Assembly (NCBI GenBank): GCA_949152475.1
Contig: OX424558.1
Span: 31,444,651-31,508,650 of the forward strand
DNA: 64,000 nt
Direction: 5' to 3'
Origin: Terebella lapidaria
Lineage: Eukaryota > Annelida > Polychaeta > Terebellida > Terebellidae
In this document: positions 32,468 through 45,318 of the stretch, piece after piece
Layout of the letters: each line of letters begins with the position of its first letter
Position numbering within the stretch: the first letter of the stretch is position 1
Made by a program: the position numbers and the translations under genes
Notes under the pieces: generated by a model
Told to the model about the DNA's origin: nothing
Seen by the model: the letters and a program-made list of their open reading frames with translations, nothing else
Databases searched by the model: none

Positions 32468-35400
32468 ATGTTGCCACGGGCTGTGCAGTTTTTGGCAGCC
32501 GTCGTGGTATTCGGCTCACATGAAGGGTCTATGGTAGTGGAGCAACTCAAGCTGGGACTCATCACGCCTATGGGCGGCAAGGAGGGCTTCCAGAGGTGTG
32601 CCTCGGCCTCCACCATGGCTCTGGAACAGGCCAAGCAGGACGGCTATCTCACCAACGTCAACGTCAGGTAAAGTCCAGTCAATTATTTGGAGACGGGTGT
32701 AGAAGATTGTTAGCCAACATAGCGACGCATACAGGCAAACTAAGCTCAGTAGCCAGTCTTCATTTATCATTCAGTGAACTAACTGAATATGCAGTCCTTG
32801 TTACACATGTATTGGTAAAACTTGCGCGAAATATGTTATAATTGTTATAGAATTTTAGGTATTATCAGCTGCCTGTGGTTTCAGTATCATCTGGGCTAAC
32901 GACTACTGTGACGGGAAGGAGTCCCTGGGCCGTGTGGTGGATCTCTGGGAGAAGGAAGACATCGACGGCTTCTTCGGTCTGCCCTGCTCTGTCGGTAAGT
33001 AAAACATCAGAATCATTTAGGTGGCCACTTACGCCAATCCATGGCGACAGTGATTTTGCACACTTTTTAACAACTCCATCCAGTAACTATGACTGCCTAT
33101 TACAAAATCACTCCCTGACAATTGATAGGATACTGACTTTCAGCTTCGATCAATGCCGGTAAGATTATCGCGTACTGGGACCTGCCTCTGCTGTCCTACT
33201 CCTCCGTGGACCCGGTCCTGGCCGACAAGGACACCTACAACACCCTGGTTCGGCTCATGAGTCCCTACAACAGGATGGCTGACGCCATGGTCGAGCTGTT
33301 TGATTACTACCAGGTGAGGAAAGCGCAGTCAGTAAATATCATGACGTGTATATTCGTGTGCTAGATGTAGCTCCTCTCCTTCTAAACATGAGCGAGGATA
33401 TTATGGAGCCGTGTTCTCTCCGAGTTGCATCGAAGTTTGAAATCAGCTCCATGTTTTCCCAAATCTGTCTTTGGAATACTTCCCAATCGTTTTGTGTCTA
33501 ATTGCATGATTCATCCTCGCCAGTGGCACCGGGTGGTCCTCGTGATGATGCCTGACCCCGACTTTTACTGTGACATCGCCGGCCGAGCTTTCGAGGAGCG
33601 ATTCACCGAGCGAAACGTAACGGTCGCTGATTGGATGAGGTCCTCCGATCACATGACCCGGGACAGGATGGACACGTGGCTCGAGAGAATCCGCCACAAG
33701 GGCCGCAGTAAGTTAAAACATTACAGCCTACTTTCTGGTGTTTATGAAGCTTGTCTCGTTTTGTGGCGCTATATTCATATTCGAGCATGATCTTTTTGTC
33801 CATGAACGAAGTCAAATGTCAGAGGTTCACAACTACTAGTTTCATGAGACTGTTACATGTATCGAATAAATTGTCATCTTCGGTCACTCTAAATACTTTA
33901 CTGAAATTACTCAGCTCAATTCTTTTATGTACCACCCTGTACATAATATTCACCTTGCAGTTATCGTGGTGTGTGCGGTGGACGATGACCTGTTGCACTT
34001 CATGCTGCGGGCTCAGAAGTTTGGAATGACGGGGAATGACTACGTGTATATCACCCCCTCGCTCTGGTCGGCTGAGAACCTGGACCGGCGCTGGATGAAC
34101 ACCCAGATGAACAGCCAGGATAGCCACAAGGCTAGGGTGGCCTATGGGCCGCTTTTACAGGTAAGAGCTGTCGGAGTACATTTATTTGAAACGCCTCTTG
34201 AACTGGAACTGTCCGACTATATACGATGTACCTACATCACACTGTTAAACACGTAAATGCAATTAGGTATTTGCAATATGGACAAATTCAATTTGCATCT
34301 GATGTCAGAATCCCAAGTAAAGCTACAAAATGTACATCTCTTCCATTCCTTCCCAGATGGCCATGGGTTTTATGACAGACCCCGAGTCTGTGGCTTTCAT
34401 GGAGGAGGTTCCCGTCAAACTAGCTGAGGAGCCCTGGAACTATCACGAGTCTCTGGAGAAGGGAATCATGGTGGGTATTCATGATAGGACGGAATAAGAA
34501 GGCTGAAAGAGAGATACTTAAGACCGGACATCGCAAGTTCGACCGAGCATCGCAAGTTCGCAATTGATAGATATTGGTCGCTGCTGTAGTCAATTTGCAG
34601 GAGTTCATTCATTTCAATTCAAATTGAAATAAAAATTCTAAAAGTCTGCTTGACAAGCTATTGCTGGTCACTGTCATTCCACTGATCCCCCCGACTGTGT
34701 TGCAGGGTTCCCCATTCTCGCTGTTCCTGTACGACAGCGTCTATCTGTACGCTATGCTGGCCGACGAGATGATCCGGATGGGAGTCTCTCCACGGAACGG
34801 ATCCATGCTCTACGACCTTGCCAAACAGAAAATATTCCAAGGTATGCCAACTCTAGCCTAGCCCCAACAATGACTCTTTCCAACCTAGAAATCGGTAGGT
34901 GCGGTCTCCCAACCACCCCCACCCATTTCTAGGTTAGAGTGAGCCATTAATGGGGCTACGCCAACTCTTCACCACCAACAACAACTGTTTCCCCACAACA
35001 AGATCCAAATCTTGTTACCACGGTAACCCACTCCCTGCCAATCCTCAGGCAAGTCCGGGATCGTGACGCTGGACGACAATGGAGACCGGATCGCTAACTA
35101 CCGCCTGTGGCACCTTCCCCCGACCTCGGCCACGTACCAGGAGCTGATGGAGATCGTCATGACCGACACCTCAGGGGACGTACGTGCCTCAGTTACAGAA
35201 AATAAACTATTTATTTAATACTATCAATCAAGCGTTCTTATATCAGATTCTTATGAAAATTTGACTAAAGATACCAAACAATAATTCAAGAGGGACCTAT
35301 TTTTTTTATTTTATTTTAGAATTTACTATTTTTCATCGAAAAACTCTGGACTTCGACAGTTTATCTTGTGATTTGGTTGTTCAGGATGAAAGATTGGTTT

Positions 35401-38400
35401 TGTGTGGACATAAAGCGTTTGACTTTGTGTTGACAGCGAGTGCGGATCCACAACCAGAGAGATTGGGGAATGAACGGGCCGCCCAGAGACAGCCCAGTGT
35501 GTGGCTTCTTTGACGAGCTGTGTCATGACGATACCACCAGTAAGTGAGACGTCACACACTAAATCAAAGAATATATATACCCCGTGAAAACATACACTTT
35601 CTGAGTAGCAAAATTTTGCCAACACCCAAACTTTATGGTCCTTCCAAGATATGACTTGAAACCGTGGAGGTGGTCAAATAGTTCAATTGCTAATTTCGAA
35701 TATCGGCATGAAAAGCAACGTCGAAATATTATGCATAACTTTCCGACAGAAATAAAATTAACGTATATCAGTCAAGGTTCAGAAACCAGTCTATTGAATT
35801 ATTTTGTTCGATCTGCATTACAGACGTGATTCTGGTTTCAGGGCGTGACGCCACCATTATCTGTGTGGTGGTATTTGGTTTGGTTGTGGTGGCGGCGGTA
35901 TCAGCAAGTGCCATCATCTGCAAGTGAGTATGAATTTAGTGCTTTAAGTTACTATCAAAGTGCTTGTAATAATCAATTCATACTGCAATAATTGAAACAA
36001 AAAGTGTTTAGAAAAATGGTACGGCAGTTTGGACATATTTCTGTATTGCATTATTAAAAATTAGGTACACTTTTCTCTCACAAAATAAAGTCAAGGAGAA
36101 ACAATGAAGAATCATAATATGACCTGATATATAGCAACAAATACTTAATATCACCTTTATTCATGTTTCAGCGGACGAATGAAGTACGTATTAGTTAGAA
36201 AGAGTACAAATCCAGTGATGAAATGCATCGTAAGAAATATATTTCTATAGAGAATACGCTTCTTATACATGTATTCATATAACTTTATTTGAAACTACAC
36301 AGGCGTAAGAAATTTGAACAGGAGTTACAACTTATGTTGTGGAAAATTCGATTCGACGAGGTGGAGTTTTTCCGGAAATCAAAAAATGGGCAAATAAAGG
36401 TATAGGTACTTCTCTTTCAGTAGAAATTGTTTGCGTAAAGCAACAACAGAATGAATCTTCGTAAACACACAATTCCTAAATGAATGAATGAATGAATGAA
36501 TGAATGAGTACGTGAGTGAGTGAGTATGTGAGTGAGTGAGTGAGTGAGTGAGTGAGTGAGTGAATGTATGAATGAATGAATGAATAATGAATGAATGAAT
36601 GAATGAATGATAATTGTTTGAAAATTAATAATGTACGTATATTTGATGACCTGAACCATATTATAACCTCAGCGCCGTAGCAGTTCACATGGCTCCATCG
36701 ACTTCAGTAGCTGCGTGTCTCTGATTGGCACACAGGACACCAGCGACGCCTCGCAGCTCGGCTACCACAAAGGTAATCCCACGAGTACTGACTACACTTC
36801 AGTAATGTCATCGCTAACACAAAGATAACGTGGATATCGCACGGGATATGTTTCCTGTCACACATGTCAAGCAATTTCAATATGTCCCTTTATGGAAGTA
36901 TACGTATTTCGACAGGGGTGTTGGTGGCAGCTCGCTTTCTACAGAAAGATGGGATATTCTTAACTAGACAGGACCATTTGGAGCTCAAGCTGGTGAGACT
37001 ACCTGACAAAATCCCTTTGTTTTCACTTCATCCATTATCACATTATTTAGCACAGTTCTTCTGCATCTGACCTGCACAGATGCGAGAGTTGACCCACGAG
37101 AACATTAACACGTTTGTGGGGGCCTGCGTGGATCCACCGCATATCTGCATCATGTACAAGTACTGCTCAAAGGGCACACTCAAGGTTAGTAACATACAGT
37201 GGTAGCGTACCATTGTTCGGTTCTTTGCAAAAAGCTCAACGATATCAAAACCATTTTCAAACTTTGGCCAACATCAGTCATCGTAGTTTCTTATCTGTAG
37301 CAACATATACATCTTTCGAACAGGATATTTTACTGAACGACGACATCAAACTGGACCTGAACTTCAAATACTCTTTGACTTTCGACCTCATCAACGTAAG
37401 TTGATAATTCTGCATACATTTAAGATAATTTAATGCAACTACTGATTTCATCACACCTTTTTTGTGTCCATCCAGTCATCTCCGAATGCTGTCAATTAAC
37501 TGAAGTTTGGTTGGTACGAGTGAGACCGTATTGGCTTGACGTTATAGGGTATGGAGTACTTACACCGCTCTGAGCTCAAGTCCCACGGGTACCTGACGAG
37601 CTCCAACTGTCTGGTGGACGGATGCTGGGTGCTCAAGATCACGGACTGGAGCCCTAAAGCCTTTCGACAGCTGGTCTACGAGACCGACCACGAGAAATAC
37701 GCAGGTACATCTGGGATTTAAAATAGGATTTCCAGCAAAAAGCTTGCCATGCAGATTAATTCATTTGTTTGGAGATGGTTCATCATGCACATTTCAGTTT
37801 AATTAATATGGCAGCAATCTTCATAATTTAGTTGAGCTTGTAGCTCATTGGTTTCTGTGTGGGAATTTGTAGGCTAATAAAGAACTGTGTCTGTAGCCCA
37901 GCTGACGGTTGCCCCTGAGATCCTGAGGGAGACGGAGTCTACGCCCCGGGGCACACAGAAGGGAGACGTGTACAGTTTTGCTATCATCCTACAGCAGATT
38001 CTCTACCGAGCCAGACCGTACGAGGCTCACGGTTCCATTGGTCTCATCACTAAAGGTTCGGTCAAGCCATGTCGATTTCAAATATATGTTGTATGATGAC
38101 CAAAACATGAACGAATCATAGTGTCGTCAGAGCTAGTATTGAATCATCCTTGTTCAACAACAAAATTAGGTCTCAAATTAGTTTTATCTCATGGGTACTA
38201 TTTATAAATCACCACAAAACTTTTTCAATCACTCCTTGCCTAACAGACCTAGTGGGGCGTGTCCGTAATGGTGAGACCCCGCCGTTCCGCCCAGTGCTCC
38301 CTGACGACCGTAATGTGGACGAGAGAATGGTGGACCTGATGAAAGGCTGCTGGTGTGAAGACCCCAACGTCCGCCCAGCCTTCACCAAGATCAAAAACAT

Positions 38401-41400
38401 CTTCAACGTCATCAACAAGGGAAAGTGAGTCGAACGAGAAGTGCAAGATACAAGTTTTTAGGTTGACGGACATTCTTTTGCTATGGCGTTGCATCCGTAA
38501 TCGCCGTTGTTTGTCTCGCTTTCATCTTTGAAGTTTATGGTTAATTTTTTAATGACTTTGGCGACCATTTTCTCAAATCTGCCTGAGCGGTTTTGAGATT
38601 TTTGTTTAAAGAATTACCCTTATGTATTTTTTGTGACGTTTATAACTTTCTTTGTCCTTGAATCGATGGTCTGCATGTGGCGTCCATTTTGCTTTTTCGA
38701 CGGAATTGGCAATAATATCTCGTTGACCGAAATCAAGTCCCCATTTGTTTTGAGCCATTTTCAGCAAAAAATGAATCACAATTGAATTTGTTTTTGACAT
38801 GGGAAAAATTGCAACCACTCTTCATAATGGAAGTTGTATGGAGAAAACACTTCCTAGAATACTTCAAGGTAGAGCTTGCATATTGTCACATTCAGATGGG
38901 AAATCATATTTTGTGGTTTCAGTGGTGACCTTGAGTTTTACTTTCATTATCCTTGAAAGATCAGAATAGTCTCCATTTTCGAAAAACGATGATTTTTTTT
39001 TTACTTTGAGAGCCTTTTTCTCTAAATCTGCTCAATATCATTGTGCAGAAAATTCGACCATAAACTTTATAACTATTTTTTGTTGTAGTAAGTGTCAATA
39101 GCGATAACTGCAGTAGTTTGGTTGATCAGGTGTTTAGATGTTCGTGTTTACAATCGGAAGGTTAAAATTTGAAGCAAATAACGAAAACAATGTACCAACG
39201 AATTTATACCCCCACAGACAGTACAACATCCTGGACAACATGCTGAAGATGATGGAGAAGTATGCTCACAATCTGGAGGAGTTGGTTGGAGAAAGGACCA
39301 GGCAGCTGGAAGAGGAGAAGAAAAAAACAGATAGGCTCCTCTACAGGATGATGCCCACGTCAGTATTCTATTGTTTCTCGTCATCATCCTTGTTCGGCTC
39401 TTGGTTGAATGTTCACTGAACCATATAGTCTTTAGCATGGTGAACATTGTGACGCAATAATTATGATGATAATAAGTGAATATGGCTATGTTCCCAGGTC
39501 CGTGTCCGAAAGTCTGAAGGAGGGCAAAGTAATCGAGCCAGAATTATTTCCTGACGTGACAGTCTGCTTCTCCAAAGTGGTGGCCTTCACCAAGATGATG
39601 TCAGAAAGTAATCCTATCGAGATTGTCGACTTCTTGAATGACCTGTGGACGCTCTTCGATGACATCCTCGCCCAGTATGAAGTGTACAAGGTAAATATGT
39701 CCAATGTTATTGGTCCAATGCCTTTTTATGTTTTCAGAAGTTCTTTTCTCTCTTTTTTGTCCGCCGGTTTGGTTCTGACTCGATAACTGAAGTTAACTTT
39801 CATGTATCATCACCAAATTCCCTCCACGTTAATAAAGAGACATATTCCTTGTTATTGAGCTGGCTGTTGATATTGTATCTAGCTAAGGGCTATAAGTTAA
39901 AACTGGTAGAACAAAATGGTTGTTTTCCCCAGACCTGTCGCCCTAAACAAGCAGTTCTATAGGAACGAGTGCTGATCTGGCTCTAACTCTTTAGTCCTAC
40001 TTTCATGAAAGGTTCACTCTAGAAGAAAGTTTCACTCTCACAGCACCAGAAAAGTGCCTGCGTGAAACTAATTAATGTGCAATTCTAATGTACTGAGTAA
40101 TATACTACCCCCATCCTTCTTACATGTGTTGTAGGTTGAGACGATTGGGGACACATACATGGTGGCTAGCGGTCTGCCGGTCCGTAATGTGAACCACGCT
40201 AAGGAGATCGCTGACATGTCTTTGAACATCCTGCGAGCGGTTCAGACCTTCCCAGTCCGGCACCAGCCCGACAAGCGGCTCGAGATCCAGATTGGCATGC
40301 ACTCCGGACCCGTCATGGCCGGTCAGTGACGCATACAGGGCGATTATTCAAATCTGGATAGCCTGGGCAGTGTGGAATGTCAGAGCTTTTATTGCCGTTA
40401 GCATGCATATCATATAATACCATCTGGCCGCTCAGTGATGCCCACAGCGCCACTAGTTATGATCTGGACAGGGTGTGGGCAGAGTGCGCATGTCATTCTT
40501 ATAGTCTTCAATTGAATGTGAATATTAATGTGAGGTTGGCAGTGCTAGACAAAATGTGATCGAAATATTCCCTAATCAAGAACACACTGGTTGCAGAATG
40601 GTCTTGATAAAATTTTGAATATCATGACGAATTTTAGAAGAACATGACAAGTCACAAAAATCATGTTCACATCCATATTTATTGATCGATCAGATTCGAA
40701 GAATAGTCCCTCATGTTCATCAGTAAAGGCATTGATAAAGCTCTGATGTAAGGTAAACGTAGTATCAGATGTTCTAGTTGATCACGTTTCAGTTCTGTTT
40801 TGAACTTCACTAATGAATTTGGATTTCGAGAATTTTCATGAGGACGTAGGGTGTTGAACTTTTTTTGGTTGGACAGTCTGTCACCTGTTGATCTGCACCA
40901 CACCACTTGAACTCCTTAACAAGACTTCAAATGATCTCCTTTGGGCACTGATTTCGATGGCTCACTTAGTGCACTGATGGACTACGTGCAGGGATTTGCC
41001 ATTGTTGAAAGCAGCCTAAACCATTGTGCTCCTATGAACCGTGAAGAATAAAATATTCTCTCGTCAGCTGCATCAGAGCATGCCAATGTTTCTCCAGCAA
41101 GAGTGAGACGCTTTATTTTCCCCGAGTTTCACGTGTAGGAAAGAAGCATTCTACATTGATGAACAAGCAGAATGATGTATCCATCCTGGGTTCCTCCATC
41201 ACTGAGATTTTCAAAAGTTCCACCTCTACATGCTTGAAAGCTCCCACATGTTTCCCTACTTTGAATAAAGGCCTTATTTCCGAGATGACTGAATGCTCAA
41301 ATTGCTGAATCCCACCCCAAAGAAAATCATCCACACGGCAAGCCAGAATACCAATCAACTCGTCCTGATTGGCCCAGTGTATTACAGCCGGATCTAATTT

Positions 41401-44400
41401 GGACACTTGGGCAAGAGTTTTCAGCATCACATACTTCACTTGCCTATACCATATGATCATATCCACTGACCTGACATCCCACTTTTGCTGAGCACATATC
41501 ACTAGAAACACTCTCTGAGATCTGCTGCTGCATGTCGACGAGTCTATTTGCACTGGATCCTCAAAAACAAATTGCACAGATCCTCAAAACCACGTGCCAC
41601 CAGTCTAGCTTTACATACCATTCCAGTTGATGTTTTCTTGACTGTGTGAGCCCACAGGTTGACTTCCACCAATACTCCATCACGAGGTCTGCTACTCATC
41701 TTGAATCATAACATTCTCATCTTGTTTGGCTCGCTATTTTGTCGCAAACTTCTATTGTATTCTCTTTCGCACATGTCACAAAAGTCACAGTCTTTTCAGT
41801 TTACATTTTTGTTCAGTACCAGCAGATTCTCTCTGTCTATCCATTCTGTCATTTCCATTTTCCTGATTTTCATTGCTTCGTATGTTCATTTTTTTGGTCA
41901 ACATCCTCCACCTATATCTTGTCACTTTCATCCATTTATAATGGATGCGATTTTGCTGTACAAAGAACTTCACCAGTCTCTCTCTCTCTCGTGCATTTGC
42001 TGTTGGGGTTTTCTGTTTTCATTGGTATCATTCAAGTCTAGAATTTTCTTGATGTGTTTTCATGATCTCTCAATCCGAGTTTGATGCGCGTGGATCACGA
42101 TTCACAATCCCACCATCTTGCCCTATGACAGTGCCAAGGTACTTCCAGTCATCTCCGTCAGGGCGCTTGTAGTACACCTGCTTACTTGTCACATAGATAT
42201 TGTAGATTGTGCTTTTTTTCATCAGAGCTCTCCTGATACACTGATGTTTTTGGGACCTACATCACTTATCGTCATTCCCTCCCAAGCAAGCACCTTGTTT
42301 ACCGAAGATGAATATGTCCTCATGACCATTATTGTTGGGTACTTTGCCCGTAATTCGATGCATACCCAAAATGTCGGTTGAGTTTCATGATTTTTTCTGC
42401 AGTTCTTCTCCTGAGTTCACATCTAGCATGAGGACAACCCTGGCAAGGTCCTTGCTCGCACTGTCTGATGTCTTGTGCATGTCGCCTGGTATGTATTGTG
42501 TCTTAATGATGACATAGTAATGTTCCCTAGGAGGGTACTCCAGTTCTGCTTTGCGGAACCTCACAACTTTGTCACTTGACAAATTGAACACTGTTTCTGC
42601 TCTTTTCGGCGATGCGGAATCACGAGGGTATATTCAAGGGAAACTATCGGAGTATGCTTCCATGGTACCACTTAGTTTTCGATTTTGAAATGAGTTTACA
42701 CTATCTTCGCGGATGCACAATCTTCTGTATTGACTCCACTTCTCCAAACTTGAATGTTTTTTTCTACTTTGACCAGTAGTTATGCTTTTTCTGTCCTCAT
42801 CTGTCAAAGTGTGTATATCTAATCATGAAGCCACTTCTCCCGGTAGCCCGGTTAGCTCAGTTCGTATGTGGGCTGACTTTTCACCATTGCATTCGGTTTA
42901 GGCACGGGTTCGATCCCCGGCATCGGCGGTATGTGAGGTGGTGAGTGGTCGCCAAACCGGGCAAGTGGGTTTTCACCAGGTTCTCTGGTGTCCTCCCACA
43001 CAAATGACAACCCTTACGCCAAGATCCGAGCCAACAAGAGATGTTAATATAAGCTTCATCAATTGTTGTAAAATAAATAAAGTTTAAAGTTTTTAATCAT
43101 GAAGCCACAGCTTGCCACATTTGTGCATCCAGAGGCTCTGTGAGAAAAACTTAAATAAATTTTATCTCGTGAGCGTGATATTGCAGTCTCCCTCAGCACC
43201 ACCTTTTGGCTTACATTCTCTTCTTATTTTTACTGATCCATCACGTTTTAGGCAGTTCTTTTGCAAGTAAAATCCACAAGTATCACAACTTAAACGTGGA
43301 GCAAAACGGTTCAGAGTGTTTGCCTCTGACGGTGGTTTGTCACGTCTGGGGGCAGATGACCAGTTTTGCCTTTCTTGTTCTCCGTCCTCTGTGTCAAACA
43401 TACATTCTCTGTCTTCACAATATATAATTCTGAGTTTTGATCTGAAAATATTCTCTTCCAAGATTACTTCATCCCACCGAATGTCAATTGTGATGTTGCC
43501 GACAAAAGTTGTCTTTCTTCAGCATTAAGTGTGGCACTGTTCATCAGTTTCAATGCGAGTATGGTATCTGTTAGACTCGTGCCATACTTTTGTGTACATT
43601 ACATTGTGCAAACTCCACAATGAAACCAGTTGTGCAAACTCCACAATAGAAACAGCTCTTCTCATCCTTTTTGTACACTTCATAGGCCAGCGCGTCGCGC
43701 TGGCCTTCTACGTTTGGGTAAAACCACACCCACGGAGGGTAGGCATGAGTGGGCCCGGTCCTGCTATCATTTGTTAAATATAGTAATCTCAACAAAAGGA
43801 TCACAACACTTTCAAAAGTAATATTCCTGATTGATTCCATGAGGTTTTACATTTTAATCCTGTGAATAAACGCAAATACTGTGAGAGCTTTGCGATATTT
43901 GTTGATTTACCGTAATACATACGCATACAGTAGCGCAACAAAAATATTGAGCTAAATTACTGATGTTGGCAGAGAAATCACGAAAGCTTGCCAACTTTTA
44001 TAGTTCACGATATAAAAGTGATTAAATGTGATGGAGAATATTTTTTTACACCAAAATAGACGCATAAACTATCAATTTGGTACAAAACATTGGACAACAT
44101 TGAGACCATCGAATGTCTGTGCTCGGATATACATCTATAGATATGTTCTTCTTCGTTTATTATATGGAGGATAATGAGCAATTTAATCCAAAGAATTAAG
44201 GTCAATAATCACAGAAAATTTCCCATCCCAACATACTTCCGCTGGCCACAAAAAAAATTCTCTCCACTGTAGTTTACTTGTCTAGAGCTTTTGTTAGCCT
44301 TTTCACCCACCATGTACTTTTTTTAGGTCCTGTACTTTCAACTGTGTAGCTGTTTGTCGGGCTTTACCAGTCCAAGACAGAGACACAGCCATTGCTTGTT

Positions 44401-45318
44401 TTCCTTTGGTAGTTCTGTTTTCTGGTAAGTTTGTTTTCCATGCCTCATAGGCATTTTCAGTTTGTAGGTAACTGTAGTTAGCAGTCATCATAAATGTTCA
44501 CAACCAATCTCTGTTACCATGAAGAGTTACAGGAAATTCATTGATTTGATTAAACCACGTGCACAGCTAATATTATTGATTGGTCATACTCAAATCATTC
44601 ATGCATTGATATATTTCCGGTGAAGTGTACATGTAGTATCAAACTGAACAGAACTTCTGTACCTGTAGAGATTCTTAAGTGAACAAAATCTGGTTCCGTC
44701 ATGACAGGTGTTGTGGGTCAGACCATGCCGCGCTACTGCCTCTTCGGTGACTCCGTCAATTTCGCCTCCAGGATGGAATCCACTGGACAAGGTAAACAAC
44801 AGTGTAGTTGGCTCTGAAGCACCTATAAATATGAACCAGATTGCAAAACCATGGCTTGATCGTTTCCATGATGATCGTCTCCATAATTGAGGGCTGGTTA
44901 GTGTTAATATGACAAAATTGGTTGATATTCCTGTCCTCTGGATGTATGTCATAATCAATTACTTGCTTGCAGCCTCAAAGATACACTTGAGTGAGAGCAC
45001 ACGCCACGCCTTGAAGAGGACCTGTGTCGGGTACATCATGCCAAAACGCGGACTGATGGAGATCAAGGTCAGACGCGTACAAGCCTAGAGTATTTACATG
45101 CCCTTCTAAAGATGCGACTAGCATGCGAGTGAATTTTCAAAGCGAGCTGTTTCACCCAATATTTATATATGTTTTGTCAGGGACTTGGCCTTCAAGCGAC
45201 ATACTGGCTGACTGGCAAAGGTGGCGAGGAGACCTTGGACAGGCCTGCGAAAGCTGAAATAGCGACTGACCTGTCACAGCTGTACTATACTAGCCACGAA
45301 TGTGATGAATCTCTGTAA
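32468..45318 (+). CDS. Receptor guanylate cyclase-like protein A (natriuretic-receptor type, predicted pseudocyclase), 25 exons
   Basis: Single-pass membrane receptor. Exons: 32468-32667, 32885-32994, 33144-33313, 33524-33707, 33961-34160, 34357-34470, 34706-34841, 35049-35179, 35437-35539, 35842-35923, 36172-36183, 36303-36399, 36673-36772, 36916-36992, 37080-37184, 37324-37395, 37548-37704, 37897-38055, 38247-38424, 39218-39358, 39498-39690, 40135-40321, 44708-44791, 44972-45067 (±1), 45181-45318; about 1074 residues. Order: signal peptide ([15 protein letters not shown]), ANF-receptor ectodomain, TM about 455-475, kinase-homology domain about 547-795 ([14 protein letters not shown]), coiled coil, cyclase domain from about 843. 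It lacks the kinase Lys (VAAR for VAVK) and the first metal Asp (FSK, Lys869). It keeps Glu909, Asp913, Cys980, Asn987 and Arg991. An in-frame ATG at 32432 also exists; the start at 32468 was chosen because it aligns with gene B. Catalysis is predicted lost in homodimers. Confidence 0.95.
35540..35655 (+). promoter_or_regulatory. Conserved intronic block after exon 9 (gene A copy)
   Basis: About 115 bp just after the exon 9 donor is nearly the same in gene B (58221-58340), including GAGACGTCACACACTAAATC and GGTCCTTCCAAGAT, while most other intron sequence has diverged. It may be a splicing or regulatory element, or a trace of gene conversion. Confidence 0.5.
36172..36183 (+). other. 12-nt coding microexon of gene A
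   Basis: Exon 11. It is flanked by a TTTCAG acceptor and a GTACGT donor and completes N-G-R-M-K at the cytoplasmic face of the membrane segment. The same 12-nt exon, with the same splice phases, is present in gene B. Confidence 0.85.
36480..36612 (+). repeat. Microsatellite, GAAT/GAGT tetranucleotide repeats
   Basis: GAATGAAT runs on both sides of a GTGAGTGAGTGA run, in intron 12 of gene A. The His/Ser-rich reverse-strand frames across it are artefacts. Absent from the matching intron of gene B. Confidence 0.95.
40700..44500 (-). mobile_element. Ty1/copia-like retroelement, broken fossil
   Basis: Occupies most of intron 22 of gene A, antisense to it. Recognisable parts, in element order on the minus strand: a gag-like piece near 44303-44491, a Cys-rich zinc-knuckle-like piece near 43162-43461, reverse transcriptase near 41113-41577 (with VDDFLWGG and FKVGKH) and RNase H near 40830-41100 ([11 protein letters not shown]). 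No clear integrase and no terminal repeats were recognised. It is broken in many places (well over five) and old. A SINE has inserted within its span. Confidence 0.7.
42835..43093 (+). mobile_element. tRNA-derived SINE with 15-bp target duplication
   Basis: The head is tRNA-like: A box GGTTAGCTCAGTTCG and B box GGGTTCGATCCC. A middle region follows with TTCTCTGGTGTCCTCCCACA, similar to the central module seen in several invertebrate SINEs, then a tail ending in AAAATAAATAAAG. The target duplication TAATCATGAAGCCAC lies at 42820-42834 and 43094-43108 and is intact, so the insertion is fairly recent. Not a functional tRNA gene, since the anticodon arm is not tRNA-like. Confidence 0.9.

Noticed and set aside
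36417-36688. His/Ser-rich and Thr/His-rich reverse-strand open frames
   Set aside because: They are translations of a tetranucleotide microsatellite inside an intron.
42846-42930. Functional tRNA gene
   Set aside because: A and B boxes are present, but the arms do not fold as a tRNA. The segment is the head of a SINE with a tail and a target duplication.
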